This document shows, piece by piece, positions 9,000 through 17,346 of a stretch of 64,000 bases of DNA. A program made the position numbers and the translations under genes. Source of the stretch: CAWCDJ01 sp963794265 (GTDB taxonomy: Bacteria > Acidobacteriota > Terriglobia > Bryobacterales > Bryobacteraceae); assembly GCA_963794265.1 (NCBI GenBank), contig CAWCDJ010000001.1, positions 1,488,001 to 1,552,000 on the forward strand, written 5' to 3'. The notes under the pieces are model-generated. The model saw nothing but the letters and a program-made list of their open reading frames with translations, made no database searches and was not told the origin of the DNA. The stretch's first letter is position 1. Each line of letters opens with the position of its first letter.

Positions 9000-9065
9000 C
9001 CCGCTCCCTCACGGTCGCGGCTCTGTGAACGTGATGCCACAGAGCCGCGACCGTCAGGGAGCGGG
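9000..9065. repeat. REP-like palindromic repeat, copy 1
   Basis: Two 27-base arms (9000-9026 and 9039-9065) pair with a single mismatch around a 12-base loop. The arm core is GCTCCCTcACGGTCGCGGCTC. A shorter, more diverged copy lies at 63172-63232. The element sits 14 bases after the stop at 8985, between convergent genes, so it may also terminate transcription from both sides. No long T-run follows. Confidence 0.8.
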
Positions 9066-9081
9066 CGTGCTACGGAATTTT

Positions 9082-10092
9082 CTAGTCTCGCCCATCACCC
9101 GCGGCGATGACGGCGACACCGTTGACTGCGGCATTGATGGTCTCGACGGCCGGACTGGTGAGGTTTCCGTCTTCATCCGCGCTGAAGATCGTGAGGTGGG
9201 AAATGCCGCCGGAGCCGTCGATCACCGCGACCGTGCGGCCGGCGGAGGCGATGTCGGTGGGGGCGCCATTGAAACTCGCGGCGACGGCGGCATCCTGTAC
9301 GATCTTCTGGCCGTAGACGGCGTAACGTGAGACCGACATACTCGGCGAGTTGCTCGAGTAGAGGAAGGGTCCGGCCAGCGCCACCCAGCAGGGCGCGTGC
9401 TGGGTACCCGAGGGGGTGGTGGTGAGAACGCCGCCATTGCGGACCAGGCTGATTTCGTCGGCATGCGCGATCGTGACATAAGCGTTGTTTCCGCGGGTCA
9501 CGAGTCCGAAGGGCGCATTTACGTTGGAGGGAATGTTCATGACCAGCGTGGCGGTCCCGGAGACCGCGCCTTCCTCCAGCAGGCCGACGGTTTCAATCAC
9601 GTTGCTCTTCTCCGTGATGATGACCGAGTCCGGGAGGACGCCAACCTGGGCGGCGGTTCCGTCAGCCTTCAGGAGATTCACGACGCCATCGGGGTTGGGG
9701 TCGACTCTGCGGCCGAACACGAGGTGCGATTCCACCTTGGTGGTCCCGAGAACGTAAAGGTGGCCGTGCCCGAAAGCCACCGACACCGGGCTCGAGGCGG
9801 TGGAGATGGACTGGTTCATTGCGAGGCCGCGCCCGTTCCCGACGAAAACGGTCACGGATTGCGAACCGAAATTGACGACGGCAGCCAGGCTTCCCGAAAC
9901 CGCGATACCGCCGGAGTTGCCGCTGACCCCGCCCTTGCCTCCGGTGGAGAGGGTCTGCAGCAGGTGGCCGGCCGTGTCATAGACCAAGAGCTGATTTTGG
10001 GCGGCGTTGGTGGCGGTGACCACCAGGCCGGCAGGAAAGCCGGCGGCCGCTCCCATCAGCGATAAAAGAACGCTACGCGCGAAAGTCTTCAT
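9082..10092 (-). CDS. Secreted beta-propeller-like (YVTN/lactonase-type) protein
   Basis: 336 residues from ATG 10092, preceded by GAGGAG. An N-terminal signal peptide (MKTFARSVLLSLMGAAAGFPAG) directs export. The rest is a run of short repeated strands with Gly/Asn turns (LLVYDTAGHLLQTLSTGG, TVFVGNG, VAFGHGHLYVLGTTKVE, NAYVTIAHADEISLV), typical of beta-propellers. It resembles the YVTN/SMP-30 type proteins abundant in Acidobacteria. No catalytic residues can be assigned and the function is unknown. A longer open frame running upstream to 10605 lacks a signal sequence and was rejected. Confidence 0.75.
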   Translation of the reverse strand: MKTFARSVLLSLMGAAAGFPAGLVVTATNAAQNQLLVYDTAGHLLQTLSTGGKGGVSGNSGGIAVSGSLAAVVNFGSQSVTVFVGNGRGLAMNQSISTASSPVSVAFGHGHLYVLGTTKVESHLVFGRRVDPNPDGVVNLLKADGTAAQVGVLPDSVIITEKSNVIETVGLLEEGAVSGTATLVMNIPSNVNAPFGLVTRGNNAYVTIAHADEISLVRNGGVLTTTPSGTQHAPCWVALAGPFLYSSNSPSMSVSRYAVYGQKIVQDAAVAASFNGAPTDIASAGRTVAVIDGSGGISHLTIFSADEDGNLTSPAVETINAAVNGVAVIAAGDGRD

Positions 10093-10287
10093 TACTTGCT
10101 CCTCGCATGCTGTTTCGAGTAACACGCGCGAAAAGTTACGGCCGGGCCAGGAAATATTTCCGGACTCGTCAGAAGAAATTTTGGGTGGATTCAGGCTCGG
10201 GCGATTTGCCAGGCGAGTGGAATGTGAGGTACAGAGGTGCTGCAAGAATCGCGCTGGCGTGACGCTGTTCTTCCGTGGAGGTGAAAT

Positions 10288-10827
10288 ATGCGATTTCCGA
10301 TGATTCTTATGGCCATGGCGGGCACCTTGGTACTCGGGGGCTGCGACAGCCCGGCGCTGATCTCGATGGAGCCGGCGGTGACCGAACGGGAGACCGTCTT
10401 TGACGCTAGTCTGCTGGGAAGCTGGGAGATCAAGCAGGGCGGCGACCTTTGCATCCTGCGCCGCGGCGATGGCAATGCTTATGCCGTCACCTATGTCAGC
10501 GACGGAAACGCGCGCAGGTTTGAAGGCCGGCTGTTCCCGGCGGGCCAGGCGCGGGTGATGGACCTTGCTCCGCGGGACTCGGACGACTTCCAGATTCCCG
10601 GCCACGCTCTGATCCGGATTCTGTCGTCGGGCGCCACGCTAAGGTGGGCCTATCTGGATTCGGACTGGCTCCGGCAGCACGCCGCCAGGGAACTGGCGAA
10701 CCGGCAGCGTGATGGCGGCAAGCTCCTGTTGACAACGCCGGCCCCACCGCTGGCCGCGTTCCTCGCCAATTACGCAGCCGACGACCGGGCGCACGGCGAC
10801 GTCGAGGAGTGGCAGCGGCTCCAATAA
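10288..10827 (+). CDS. Predicted lipoprotein of unknown function
   Basis: 179 residues with an N-terminal signal and lipobox (GTLVLGGC, Cys about residue 19), so it should be lipid-anchored. The mature part begins with a segment reading LLGSWEIKQGGDLCILRRGDG and GRLFPAGQARVMDLAPRD, suggestive of a small beta-barrel. The family is not recognised. GGAGG lies 8 bases before the ATG. Its stop is 19 bases before the ATG used for the ECF sigma gene, so they may be transcribed together. Confidence 0.7.
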   Translation: MRFPMILMAMAGTLVLGGCDSPALISMEPAVTERETVFDASLLGSWEIKQGGDLCILRRGDGNAYAVTYVSDGNARRFEGRLFPAGQARVMDLAPRDSDDFQIPGHALIRILSSGATLRWAYLDSDWLRQHAARELANRQRDGGKLLLTTPAPPLAAFLANYAADDRAHGDVEEWQRLQ

Positions 10828-10845
10828 CCGCCCGTGGGTTTTCGT

Positions 10846-11499
10846 ATGATGAACCTGATGGCGGCCGGCCAGCCGTTCCACCAGGACTGCCGGCCCCCGC
10901 TGCCGATGGAAGCTGCCAACTCGACATTAGCGCTCCTCGAAAAAGCCAGGACTGGCGACGATAAAGCTCTGTCAAAGGTGTTCGAACAATACCGGCGGCG
11001 CCTGATGGTGCTGGTGCATTTCAAGCTGAGCCTGCAGTGGCGCGAGCGCGGCGAGGTGGAAGACGTGGTACAGGAGGTTTGCTTGCGCGCTTTTCGCGAC
11101 CTCGACCGGTTTACGTACCGCACCCCCGGCAGCTTCCTGAGCTGGCTCTCGGCAATAGCCGATCATGTGATCGCGGACCGCGTGCGTTACTGGAACCGCG
11201 AGTGCCGCGCCGGTGAACAGGTTCCGTTTCGTTCGGAAAGCAACCCGCTCGGCCCCGAGCCGGCCGACAGCAGGACTCCCAGCCGGCTCTTAGGCCAGCA
11301 GGAAGCGGTGGAGCGGCTGCTGGCGCGGCTGAGCCGCCTTCCTGACGACTACCGGCAGGCGATTCTCCTGGCGAGAATTGAGGGGCTGTCGACGGCCGAA
11401 ACAGCGGAGCGGATGGGAAAGTCGCGCGAACAAGTGGCGTTACTGGTCTATCGCGCAGTGAAGCGGCTGCGCGAGCTCGCGGCGAGCGGGGTGGCATGA
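10846..11499 (+). CDS. ECF-type RNA polymerase sigma factor
   Basis: 217 residues if the ATG at 10846 is used; a GTG at 10834 and an ATG at 10906 are alternatives and none has a clear ribosome site. Sigma region 2 spans about residues 35-105 (VEDVVQEVCLRAFRDLDRF, then SFLSWLSAIADHVIADRVRYW). Region 4 covers about 140-210 (LSRLPDDYRQAILLARIEGLSTAETAERMGKSREQVALLVYRA). It acts by directing core polymerase to a small promoter set. It overlaps the next gene, a Ser/Thr kinase, by 4 bases. Such sigma/kinase pairs are common in Acidobacteria and Planctomycetes, where phosphorylation may control the sigma factor. Confidence 0.88.
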   Translation: MMNLMAAGQPFHQDCRPPLPMEAANSTLALLEKARTGDDKALSKVFEQYRRRLMVLVHFKLSLQWRERGEVEDVVQEVCLRAFRDLDRFTYRTPGSFLSWLSAIADHVIADRVRYWNRECRAGEQVPFRSESNPLGPEPADSRTPSRLLGQQEAVERLLARLSRLPDDYRQAILLARIEGLSTAETAERMGKSREQVALLVYRAVKRLRELAASGVA

Positions 11500-13772
11500 T
11501 GGGCGACGCGGGCGAGATGCGGTTGGCGCAATCGTTCGCTGACATTCTGGACGGCGCGAGCCGTGGCGCCAGCGTCCCGGAACTGGCCGCCGAGCTGGAA
11601 ATGCTGGCAGAGATCGATCGCGCGCTCGATCCCGAGGCGCTGCCGACGCGGCTGTCCGGGCACCGCATTGTCGCCGAGCTCGGCTCCGGCGGGATGGGCC
11701 GCGTGTACCTGGCGATCGACGAAGCGCTCGACCGCAAGGTGGCGACGAAGACGCTGGCACCGCGCTACGCGGATGACGCCGTCGTTCGCGCGAGGTTCAT
11801 GGCGGAGGCGCGTGCCATGGCGCGGCTGTCGCACCCGAACATTGTGCGGATCTACAGTCTGGGCCCCCCCGACGAGCCGCCACACTTCGTCATGGAGTAC
11901 CTGGAGGGGGCGCCTCTCACGCCGGCCGCTGCGGCGCTCAGTTTCGCGCAGAAGGCCGGGCTGATGCAGAAGGTGGCTCTGGCGGTCGAATTCCTCCACC
12001 GGAACGGAATCCTGCACCGCGATCTGAAGCCAGCCAACATTTTGGTGGGGGCGGACCTGGAGCCGAAGGTGCTCGACTTCGGGCTGGCGCTCAACATCGG
12101 AATCGACGAGCGGCTCTCCCGAATGGGTGAAATCGCCGGCACTCCCGAGTATCTCTCTCCGGAACAAGCATCCGGCGCGGAGAAGCTGGACGCGCGCAGC
12201 GATGTGTATTCGCTTGGCGCCGTGTTCTACGAACTGCTTACGGGGGCACCGCCGTTCCGCGGCGGGACACTGCCGGACCTGTTGCGGCGCATTCGCGAGG
12301 AAGACCCGTCGCTGCCTCGGCGCCGCGACGCCGCCATCCCCAAAGGCCTCCAGGACATTTGCCTGAAGGCTCTTGACAAGGATCCCGCGCGCCGCTACGC
12401 CTCGGCGCGCGAGATGGCCGACGACTTGCGCCGCTTCCTGGCTGGCGAAGCCGTGCTGGCCGAGCCAGCGGTCTACACGCGGCTGATTGCCGACAAAGTA
12501 GGTGAGCACCTGCGCGATCTCGAAAGCTGGCGGCGCGACCAGGTGGTTTCCAGCGCTGAGTACGAGGGCATTCGCAAGCGCTACGAGCGGTTGCTGGAGC
12601 GTGAGGACGCCTGGATCATGGAAGCGCGTCGTCTCACGCTGCCACAGGTCAGCCTCTACCTCGGCGCCTGGATCTTGGCGGTGGGCGCAGCCCTGCTGAC
12701 ATTCTTCCGCTACCCCGCCATGGCCGGCGCGCCGGCGGTCGTGGTGGGCTGGCTGGCCGTCGCGCCTATGGCGTGGGTCGGAGTGCGCACCTGGCGCCGT
12801 GGCTATCATCGCATCGCCATCGGTTACCTGCTGACCTTATGCGTGGTACTGCCGGTGGCAGCGCTGATTACCATGGAAGAAGCTGGCGCATTCGGCTCCG
12901 TCCCGCGCGGTGGCGTAACTCTGGAATTGTTTCATCGCCTGAGCGTCGAGAAACAGGCCACCAATGCGCAATTGTGGTGGGCACTCGCGGCCGGTCTGCC
13001 GGTGTGCTGGTGGCTGCGGCGCTTTACGCGCGCGCCGGTCTTTTCGCTGGTTTTCTCCTCAATTACTGCGCTGTGGTGTCTGACCACGCTGCTTCGCATG
13101 GGATTGCTGGATTGGCTGGGCAACGACCCCGGCCGTTTCTATTTCCATCTGCTGCCCTTTGCCGCGCTCTTCATGGCCGCCGGATTCGGACTGGAGCGGC
13201 TCGGCCTCGCCGACGATTCGCGCTACTTCTACCCGTTCGCGGTCGCCTTCACCTGGGCCGCGTTGAGCGGCGTGGCTACTTTCCACCAGCCCTACGCCGA
13301 CTGGCTGAAGGCCACCGCGCCGTGGACCCGCGGCCAGGTCGAGTACCTGTTCATCGGCAACGCCGCGATCTACTTCGCGCTCGATCGCATCTGCGAGCGG
13401 CTGCCGTCGGCGCAGGTGCACGTGGTGGGCCGCGCCTTTCGCTTTGTCATTCCGGGGCACGTCATGACGTCGCTGTTCCTTCTGGGGCTCAGTGCCCACT
13501 CGCAGTATGAGCAGCGCGTCTTCGACTGGCTGCTGCCCGCGGTGGCGTGCCTGTTCGTTTTCCTGAGCATTCCGCGCCAGATGAAGAACTTTTTTGCCTC
13601 CGGGCTGCTGTTTCTGGCCATCGGCCTGTACCGGCTGCAGCAGGATGTCTTCCCCGGCCGCGGCGGCTGGCCGGTGCTGCTGCTGGCGACCGGCCTGGCG
13701 TTGATGATTGCCGCGGCGAACTACACGCCCATGCGAGTAGCCGCGGCGCGGATGATGCGGCGGGTGCGATAA
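11496..13772 (+). CDS. Membrane-anchored Ser/Thr protein kinase (PknB-like)
   Basis: 758 residues. The kinase domain (about 53-320) has the Gly-rich loop GSGGMGRVY, ATP lysine in VATKTL (K85), HRDLKPANIL (D about 175), DFGLAL and an APE-like TPEYLSPEQ. A linker with basic helices (EGIRKRYERLLERED) leads to roughly ten hydrophobic segments between residue 390 and the end, so the C-terminal half is a polytopic membrane domain of unknown function. The start overlaps the sigma gene stop (ATGATGG). It is probably the partner regulator of that sigma factor. Confidence 0.9.
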   Translation: MMGDAGEMRLAQSFADILDGASRGASVPELAAELEMLAEIDRALDPEALPTRLSGHRIVAELGSGGMGRVYLAIDEALDRKVATKTLAPRYADDAVVRARFMAEARAMARLSHPNIVRIYSLGPPDEPPHFVMEYLEGAPLTPAAAALSFAQKAGLMQKVALAVEFLHRNGILHRDLKPANILVGADLEPKVLDFGLALNIGIDERLSRMGEIAGTPEYLSPEQASGAEKLDARSDVYSLGAVFYELLTGAPPFRGGTLPDLLRRIREEDPSLPRRRDAAIPKGLQDICLKALDKDPARRYASAREMADDLRRFLAGEAVLAEPAVYTRLIADKVGEHLRDLESWRRDQVVSSAEYEGIRKRYERLLEREDAWIMEARRLTLPQVSLYLGAWILAVGAALLTFFRYPAMAGAPAVVVGWLAVAPMAWVGVRTWRRGYHRIAIGYLLTLCVVLPVAALITMEEAGAFGSVPRGGVTLELFHRLSVEKQATNAQLWWALAAGLPVCWWLRRFTRAPVFSLVFSSITALWCLTTLLRMGLLDWLGNDPGRFYFHLLPFAALFMAAGFGLERLGLADDSRYFYPFAVAFTWAALSGVATFHQPYADWLKATAPWTRGQVEYLFIGNAAIYFALDRICERLPSAQVHVVGRAFRFVIPGHVMTSLFLLGLSAHSQYEQRVFDWLLPAVACLFVFLSIPRQMKNFFASGLLFLAIGLYRLQQDVFPGRGGWPVLLLATGLALMIAAANYTPMRVAAARMMRRVR

Positions 13773-13872
13773 GCCGAGGCTCGGCTGCTATCTTTCTGTA
13801 ACTTTCTCCGCTCCGGCCGCGAATACATGGAAGGAAGGCGGCGTGGTAATAATTGGGTGAGCGTTCGTCCCC

Positions 13873-14436
13873 GTGCAGGAAGATACCAGCCTCGAAACCC
13901 TGATGGCCCGCTACCAGGAAGGCAATTCGAAGGCTGCTGCGGACCTGGTCCACCGCGCCAGCCCGCAACTGCACCGTTATTTTCTTTCGCAGATGGCCAG
14001 CCGGAGGCATGCGGACGATCTGCTTCAGGAGACCTGGCTGCGGATTCACGAGGCGCGCCACACGTACCGCGCGGGGGAGCCGCTGATGCCGTGGCTTTAC
14101 GCGATCGCTCGCTACACGAGGGTGGACCACTATCGCCGGGCCGGGCGCGCGGAATTCCGGGAGCAACAGGTAGAGGAATTGCCCGACGTGGCGGGGCCGA
14201 AGCCGGACCAGGGAGGCGGCGTTCCGGACCTCGAGACGCTGCTGGCTACACTGCCCGAGAGCCAGCGCGAGGTGGTCGCGATGTTAAAGTTATCGGGAAT
14301 GTCGCTCGAGGAAGTAGCACGGGCCACCTCGTCCAGCGTGGGTTCGGTGAAGCAAAAAGCCCACCGCGCCTACCAGAAACTGCGCGAGCGGCTGGCGGGG
14401 ATGGGATTTAGCCAGGCGGCAGGAGACGCTGGATGA
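13873..14436 (+). CDS. ECF-type RNA polymerase sigma factor
   Basis: 187 residues from a GTG start. Region 2 is at about 20-85 (HRYFLSQMASRRHADDLLQETWLRIHEARHTY, then LMPWLYAIARYTRVDHYRR) and region 4 at about 120-175 (LATLPESQREVVAMLKLSGMSLEEVARATSSSVGSVKQKAHRA). The adjacent gene, overlapping by 4 bases, encodes an NrsF-like anti-sigma membrane protein. This gives a standard sigma/anti-sigma pair in which the sigma factor is held inactive at the membrane until a signal arrives. The stimulus is not evident from neighbours. Confidence 0.9.
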   Translation: MQEDTSLETLMARYQEGNSKAAADLVHRASPQLHRYFLSQMASRRHADDLLQETWLRIHEARHTYRAGEPLMPWLYAIARYTRVDHYRRAGRAEFREQQVEELPDVAGPKPDQGGGVPDLETLLATLPESQREVVAMLKLSGMSLEEVARATSSSVGSVKQKAHRAYQKLRERLAGMGFSQAAGDAG

Positions 14437-15125
14437 ACGACAGGGACATCGACGGGATCCTCCAGGCCGCTGCCGGCCAGGGCGATGTGAACCCGCGGCT
14501 GGTGGACCGGATCGCAAAGACGGTCGGGGATTCGGCCCGCCCGGTACGCCCGCTCCCGCGGCGCACAGCCACGGCGGCGGGACTTCTGCTTGTGTGCGCC
14601 GTTCTGGCCATGGCCGGAGCGATGCGGTTGGGCATCTACGGCCTGCCCAGGCTGAGCGCGATTCAAATCCCGGCGATTTTTTCCGTGCTCTGCGGACTTC
14701 TGTGGTTTGCCGCCCTGGATCTGGTTGACCAGATGACCCCGGGAAGCCGGCGGCGGGCGGCTCCGGTGTGGCTCGTGGCGGGCGCCAGCCTGGCCCTGGC
14801 GGCGCTGTTTGCCGCGCTCTTCCACAATTACCGCACGGTTCGATTCGTGCCCGAGGGGCTGGCATGCCTGAAGGCGGGTGTCGCGCTGGCTATACCCACG
14901 GCCCTGGCCGGTTGGCTGGTCGTGCGGCGGGGGTTCTTCGTGAATCCGGTTGCGGCGGGCCTGGTGGCCGGGGCGCTGGGCGGACTGGCGGGCATCGTCA
15001 TGCTGGAGATCCACTGCCCGAATTTCCAGACGCTGCACGTGATGGTCTGGCACACCGCCGTCCTGCCGGTGAGCAGCGCGGCAGGAGCGGCGGTGGCATG
15101 GGCCGCGCGGCTACGTCGTCGGTAG
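14433..15125 (+). CDS. NrsF-like (DUF1109) anti-sigma factor, integral membrane
   Basis: 230 residues. A cytoplasmic N-terminus of about 45 residues precedes six hydrophobic segments. The family's conserved pattern can be seen: ACLKAG in the middle, VVRRGFFVNP, GALGGLAGIVMLEIHCP and LHVMVWHTAVLPV near the end, with Cys and His residues in the membrane region. NrsF-type proteins bind their cognate ECF sigma factor; the gene overlaps the sigma stop by 4 bases, supporting this role. Its 3' end overlaps the convergent gene at 15111 by 15 bases. Confidence 0.78.
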   Translation: MNDRDIDGILQAAAGQGDVNPRLVDRIAKTVGDSARPVRPLPRRTATAAGLLLVCAVLAMAGAMRLGIYGLPRLSAIQIPAIFSVLCGLLWFAALDLVDQMTPGSRRRAAPVWLVAGASLALAALFAALFHNYRTVRFVPEGLACLKAGVALAIPTALAGWLVVRRGFFVNPVAAGLVAGALGGLAGIVMLEIHCPNFQTLHVMVWHTAVLPVSSAAGAAVAWAARLRRR

Positions 15126-16181
15126 CGGTCGGGGGCGAGCCTGCCTCGCTTTCCGGCGCAGCATCGCCGCCATCGCCAGCGCTCCACCCGCGAACAACAG
15201 GGGAGTCGAGGGCTCCGGCGTGGAGACATCGATAATGCGCTGGGCGGTGACGAAGATGCCATCTTCCGACTGGTTCGGCAGATTCCCGCTAAGTTGAGTT
15301 ATCGTGAAGGCGCCGCTGTCGTAATGGATGTCCCAAAGACGGGCGTTGCCGGGATCTTCGCTGGTCACGACGGCATCGCCGAGCAGGCTGCTGAACTGCG
15401 CGGCATTCGCAAACTGAACGTCGACCGGGTAATTCGCCACGTAAAAGCCTTCCAGCGGATTCCCTGAAGAACCCAGGTTCAGGGGGACGAAGCTCACGGT
15501 TTCGGCGAGAGGCACGGAGCCGACTAATGTCACGGCGCCGGAAGGACTGATCAGCCGCAGGTCCCCGCTGCCCTCCGAACCGACGAGCAGATCGCCTGCA
15601 AACGGTCCCCACGCGGAGGTGGCGATATCCATGCCTTCGCTGTTTTCACCGAGGCTCGCGAGCAGGGTGGCGCTCCCGGTGCTATCGATTTCGTAAACCC
15701 TGCCGGTGTCGGTGGTAACCAGCATGTTACCGGCAAAGCTGGAATCAGGATCGAAGAGAATGCCGCGAACATTTCCCGCCAGCCCGCTGGCGAACAGGGT
15801 GGGAGTGCCGCCGCCGTTGCTGATGTGGTAGATGTTGCCCCCGGCCCCCGATCCGGTATAGATGTCGCCAACCGGGAAACCTCCCTTGCCCAGGGATGCC
15901 GCCAATACGACCTCGCCTGTGGCGCCGGGAATCGGCGTGCTGAACTGCTGCACATCGCCTCCGGCCAGGTTTGTGGAATACAGTTGGGTGTTGTTCACAC
16001 CGTAGTACACGGATCCGACGAACTTGTTGCCGGCGTACGTGAAGGCAATGGTGCTGTTCTGCCCTTCCACTGCGTTGATGCCGGTGTCGGTAACGAAGGT
16101 AGAAAAGGAAATCGTGCCGGCACTGGCGCTGAGAGCGACCGCGCAGAGCAGAACTCCAGCGGCCGGCAAACCTGTTTTCAT
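15111..16181 (-). CDS. PEP-CTERM-sorted secreted protein, propeller-like
   Basis: 356 residues: signal peptide (LPAAGVLLCAVALSASAG), a body of Gly/Asn-rich short strands, and a C-terminal sorting tag consisting of TPEPSTP, a hydrophobic helix LLFAGGALAMAAML and a basic RRKARQARPR tail. PEP-CTERM proteins are processed by exosortase and commonly accompany exopolysaccharide export in Gram-negatives. The exosortase is not in the window. The body (ILFDPDSSFAGNMLVTTDTGRVYEID) suggests a beta-propeller. Upstream, 16182-16348 carries two near-identical 15-base direct repeats. Confidence 0.82.
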   Translation of the reverse strand: MKTGLPAAGVLLCAVALSASAGTISFSTFVTDTGINAVEGQNSTIAFTYAGNKFVGSVYYGVNNTQLYSTNLAGGDVQQFSTPIPGATGEVVLAASLGKGGFPVGDIYTGSGAGGNIYHISNGGGTPTLFASGLAGNVRGILFDPDSSFAGNMLVTTDTGRVYEIDSTGSATLLASLGENSEGMDIATSAWGPFAGDLLVGSEGSGDLRLISPSGAVTLVGSVPLAETVSFVPLNLGSSGNPLEGFYVANYPVDVQFANAAQFSSLLGDAVVTSEDPGNARLWDIHYDSGAFTITQLSGNLPNQSEDGIFVTAQRIIDVSTPEPSTPLLFAGGALAMAAMLRRKARQARPRPLPTT

Positions 16182-16301
16182 GAGAATCCCCCCTCCAGGG
16201 TTCTCGCATTGTAAGATTTATCGCATGCCCGAAGTAATCCGGGATATACCGTCCGCCGGAGATTCAGATATAGGACCTACCCGGACAAAAGTACCAAACT
16301 A

Positions 16302-16348
16302 AGTAACAAACCGTACAGCGGCTCACACAAGTCAGTTACAAATCGTAC
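16302..16348. repeat. Pair of 15-bp direct repeats in a promoter-size gap
   Basis: AGTAACAAACCGTAC at 16302-16316 and AGTTACAAATCGTAC at 16334-16348 differ at two positions and are 32 bases apart, close to three helical turns. They sit between the start of the PEP-CTERM gene (16181) and the stop of the DUF1080 gene (16349). Such spacing is compatible with a regulator binding upstream of the PEP-CTERM gene, but no protein is implicated. Confidence 0.4.
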
Positions 16349-17293
16349 TTATCGGGTCAAGGGCGTGACTACGAAGCTTTTGATTTCAACGTAGCTGTGG
16401 TCGCCCTGAACGATGAATGGGCCAGGTTCGCCTTCATCGGCATTATCGGCGATCGCGGTAAGTCCGTCCACGTGGACTTTATCCAGAACCAGCTTGCCGT
16501 TATGCACCACCGTGAGGGTGCGGCCGACCAGGCGGATGTCGTAAGATTGCCATTCGCCGGCGGGCTTGCTGGCATTCACCGAGGGAGCGATGCGGCTGTA
16601 AAGGGCGGCGGCGCCATGCGTGTTGGGTGGCTCGCCGTAATCGTCGAGGATTTGGATTTCGTAGCGGCCGCGCAGCCCGATTCCGCTGTTGGAGTGCTGG
16701 ACGATCCGGAAATCGACGTGAAGCTTGAAGTTCCAGAAGCTCCGCTCGGAAATGATGTCGGTGGTCGGAGGGGCGTTGCGCAGCACGCCATCGCGTACGG
16801 TCCACTTGACCGGAACGGCGGGAACCAGGGCCTTCCAGCCGGTGAGGTCCTTGCCGTCGAAGAGTTGGATGGGCTTTCCTTCCTTCCACGTGCCGTCATC
16901 CTGCTCATCGATGACGGGGGCGCGCACGCCGGTCCACTGCAAGGGCGGTGTGGAACGGCCTTCCAGCCGGAAGGAGCCTTCGAGCTTATCGCCGGCGAGG
17001 TGTGCCGTGTAGATGCTCGTGGGCTGAGTCTCCTTCCCTTCCCGGTTGGGCGGCGTACAGGTGAAGCGGAGTTCGCCGTTTTTGAGGGAGATGGTATTGA
17101 TGACGTTGCGGTCGCCGCCATAGGCGCTGACGAAATAACCGGAAGGGCTGGACGTGCCGACGCCGGTCAGTTCGACCCACCAGGCGCGAGGACGAGGCTG
17201 GGTGTGGACGGTGATGTCCCACCGGCCGTTGAAATCGGAGCCGGCCGCGAAGGCGCCGGCTGCGAGGAGGAGGGCCAGGGCTAGAGTTCGCAT
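16349..17293 (-). CDS. Secreted DUF1080 (3-keto-disaccharide hydrolase-type) protein
   Basis: 314 residues from ATG 17293, which begins a signal peptide (MRTLALALLLAAGAFAAG); a longer frame would overlap glcF. Residues 20-130 form an extra N-terminal beta domain (FNGRWDITVHTQ). Residues 145-314 match the DUF1080/LamG-like fold (FDGKDLTGWKAL, VRDGVLRNAPPTTDIISE, FRIVQHSNSGIGLRGRYEIQILDDYG, and a VVHNGKLVLDKVHVDG-type strand). Members act on 3-keto sugars or polysaccharides. A secreted carbohydrate role is likely; the substrate is unknown. Confidence 0.82.
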   Translation of the reverse strand: MRTLALALLLAAGAFAAGSDFNGRWDITVHTQPRPRAWWVELTGVGTSSPSGYFVSAYGGDRNVINTISLKNGELRFTCTPPNREGKETQPTSIYTAHLAGDKLEGSFRLEGRSTPPLQWTGVRAPVIDEQDDGTWKEGKPIQLFDGKDLTGWKALVPAVPVKWTVRDGVLRNAPPTTDIISERSFWNFKLHVDFRIVQHSNSGIGLRGRYEIQILDDYGEPPNTHGAAALYSRIAPSVNASKPAGEWQSYDIRLVGRTLTVVHNGKLVLDKVHVDGLTAIADNADEGEPGPFIVQGDHSYVEIKSFVVTPLTR

Positions 17294-17346
17294 TGGATTG
17301 GCGAAATACAAAATAGCACGAGGCGAGGGCGAGCGGGGCTGCCGGT

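Noticed and set aside
9082..10605. 507-residue version of the secreted propeller protein
   Set aside because: It would bury the signal peptide at residue 172 and ignore the GAGGAG site before ATG 10092.
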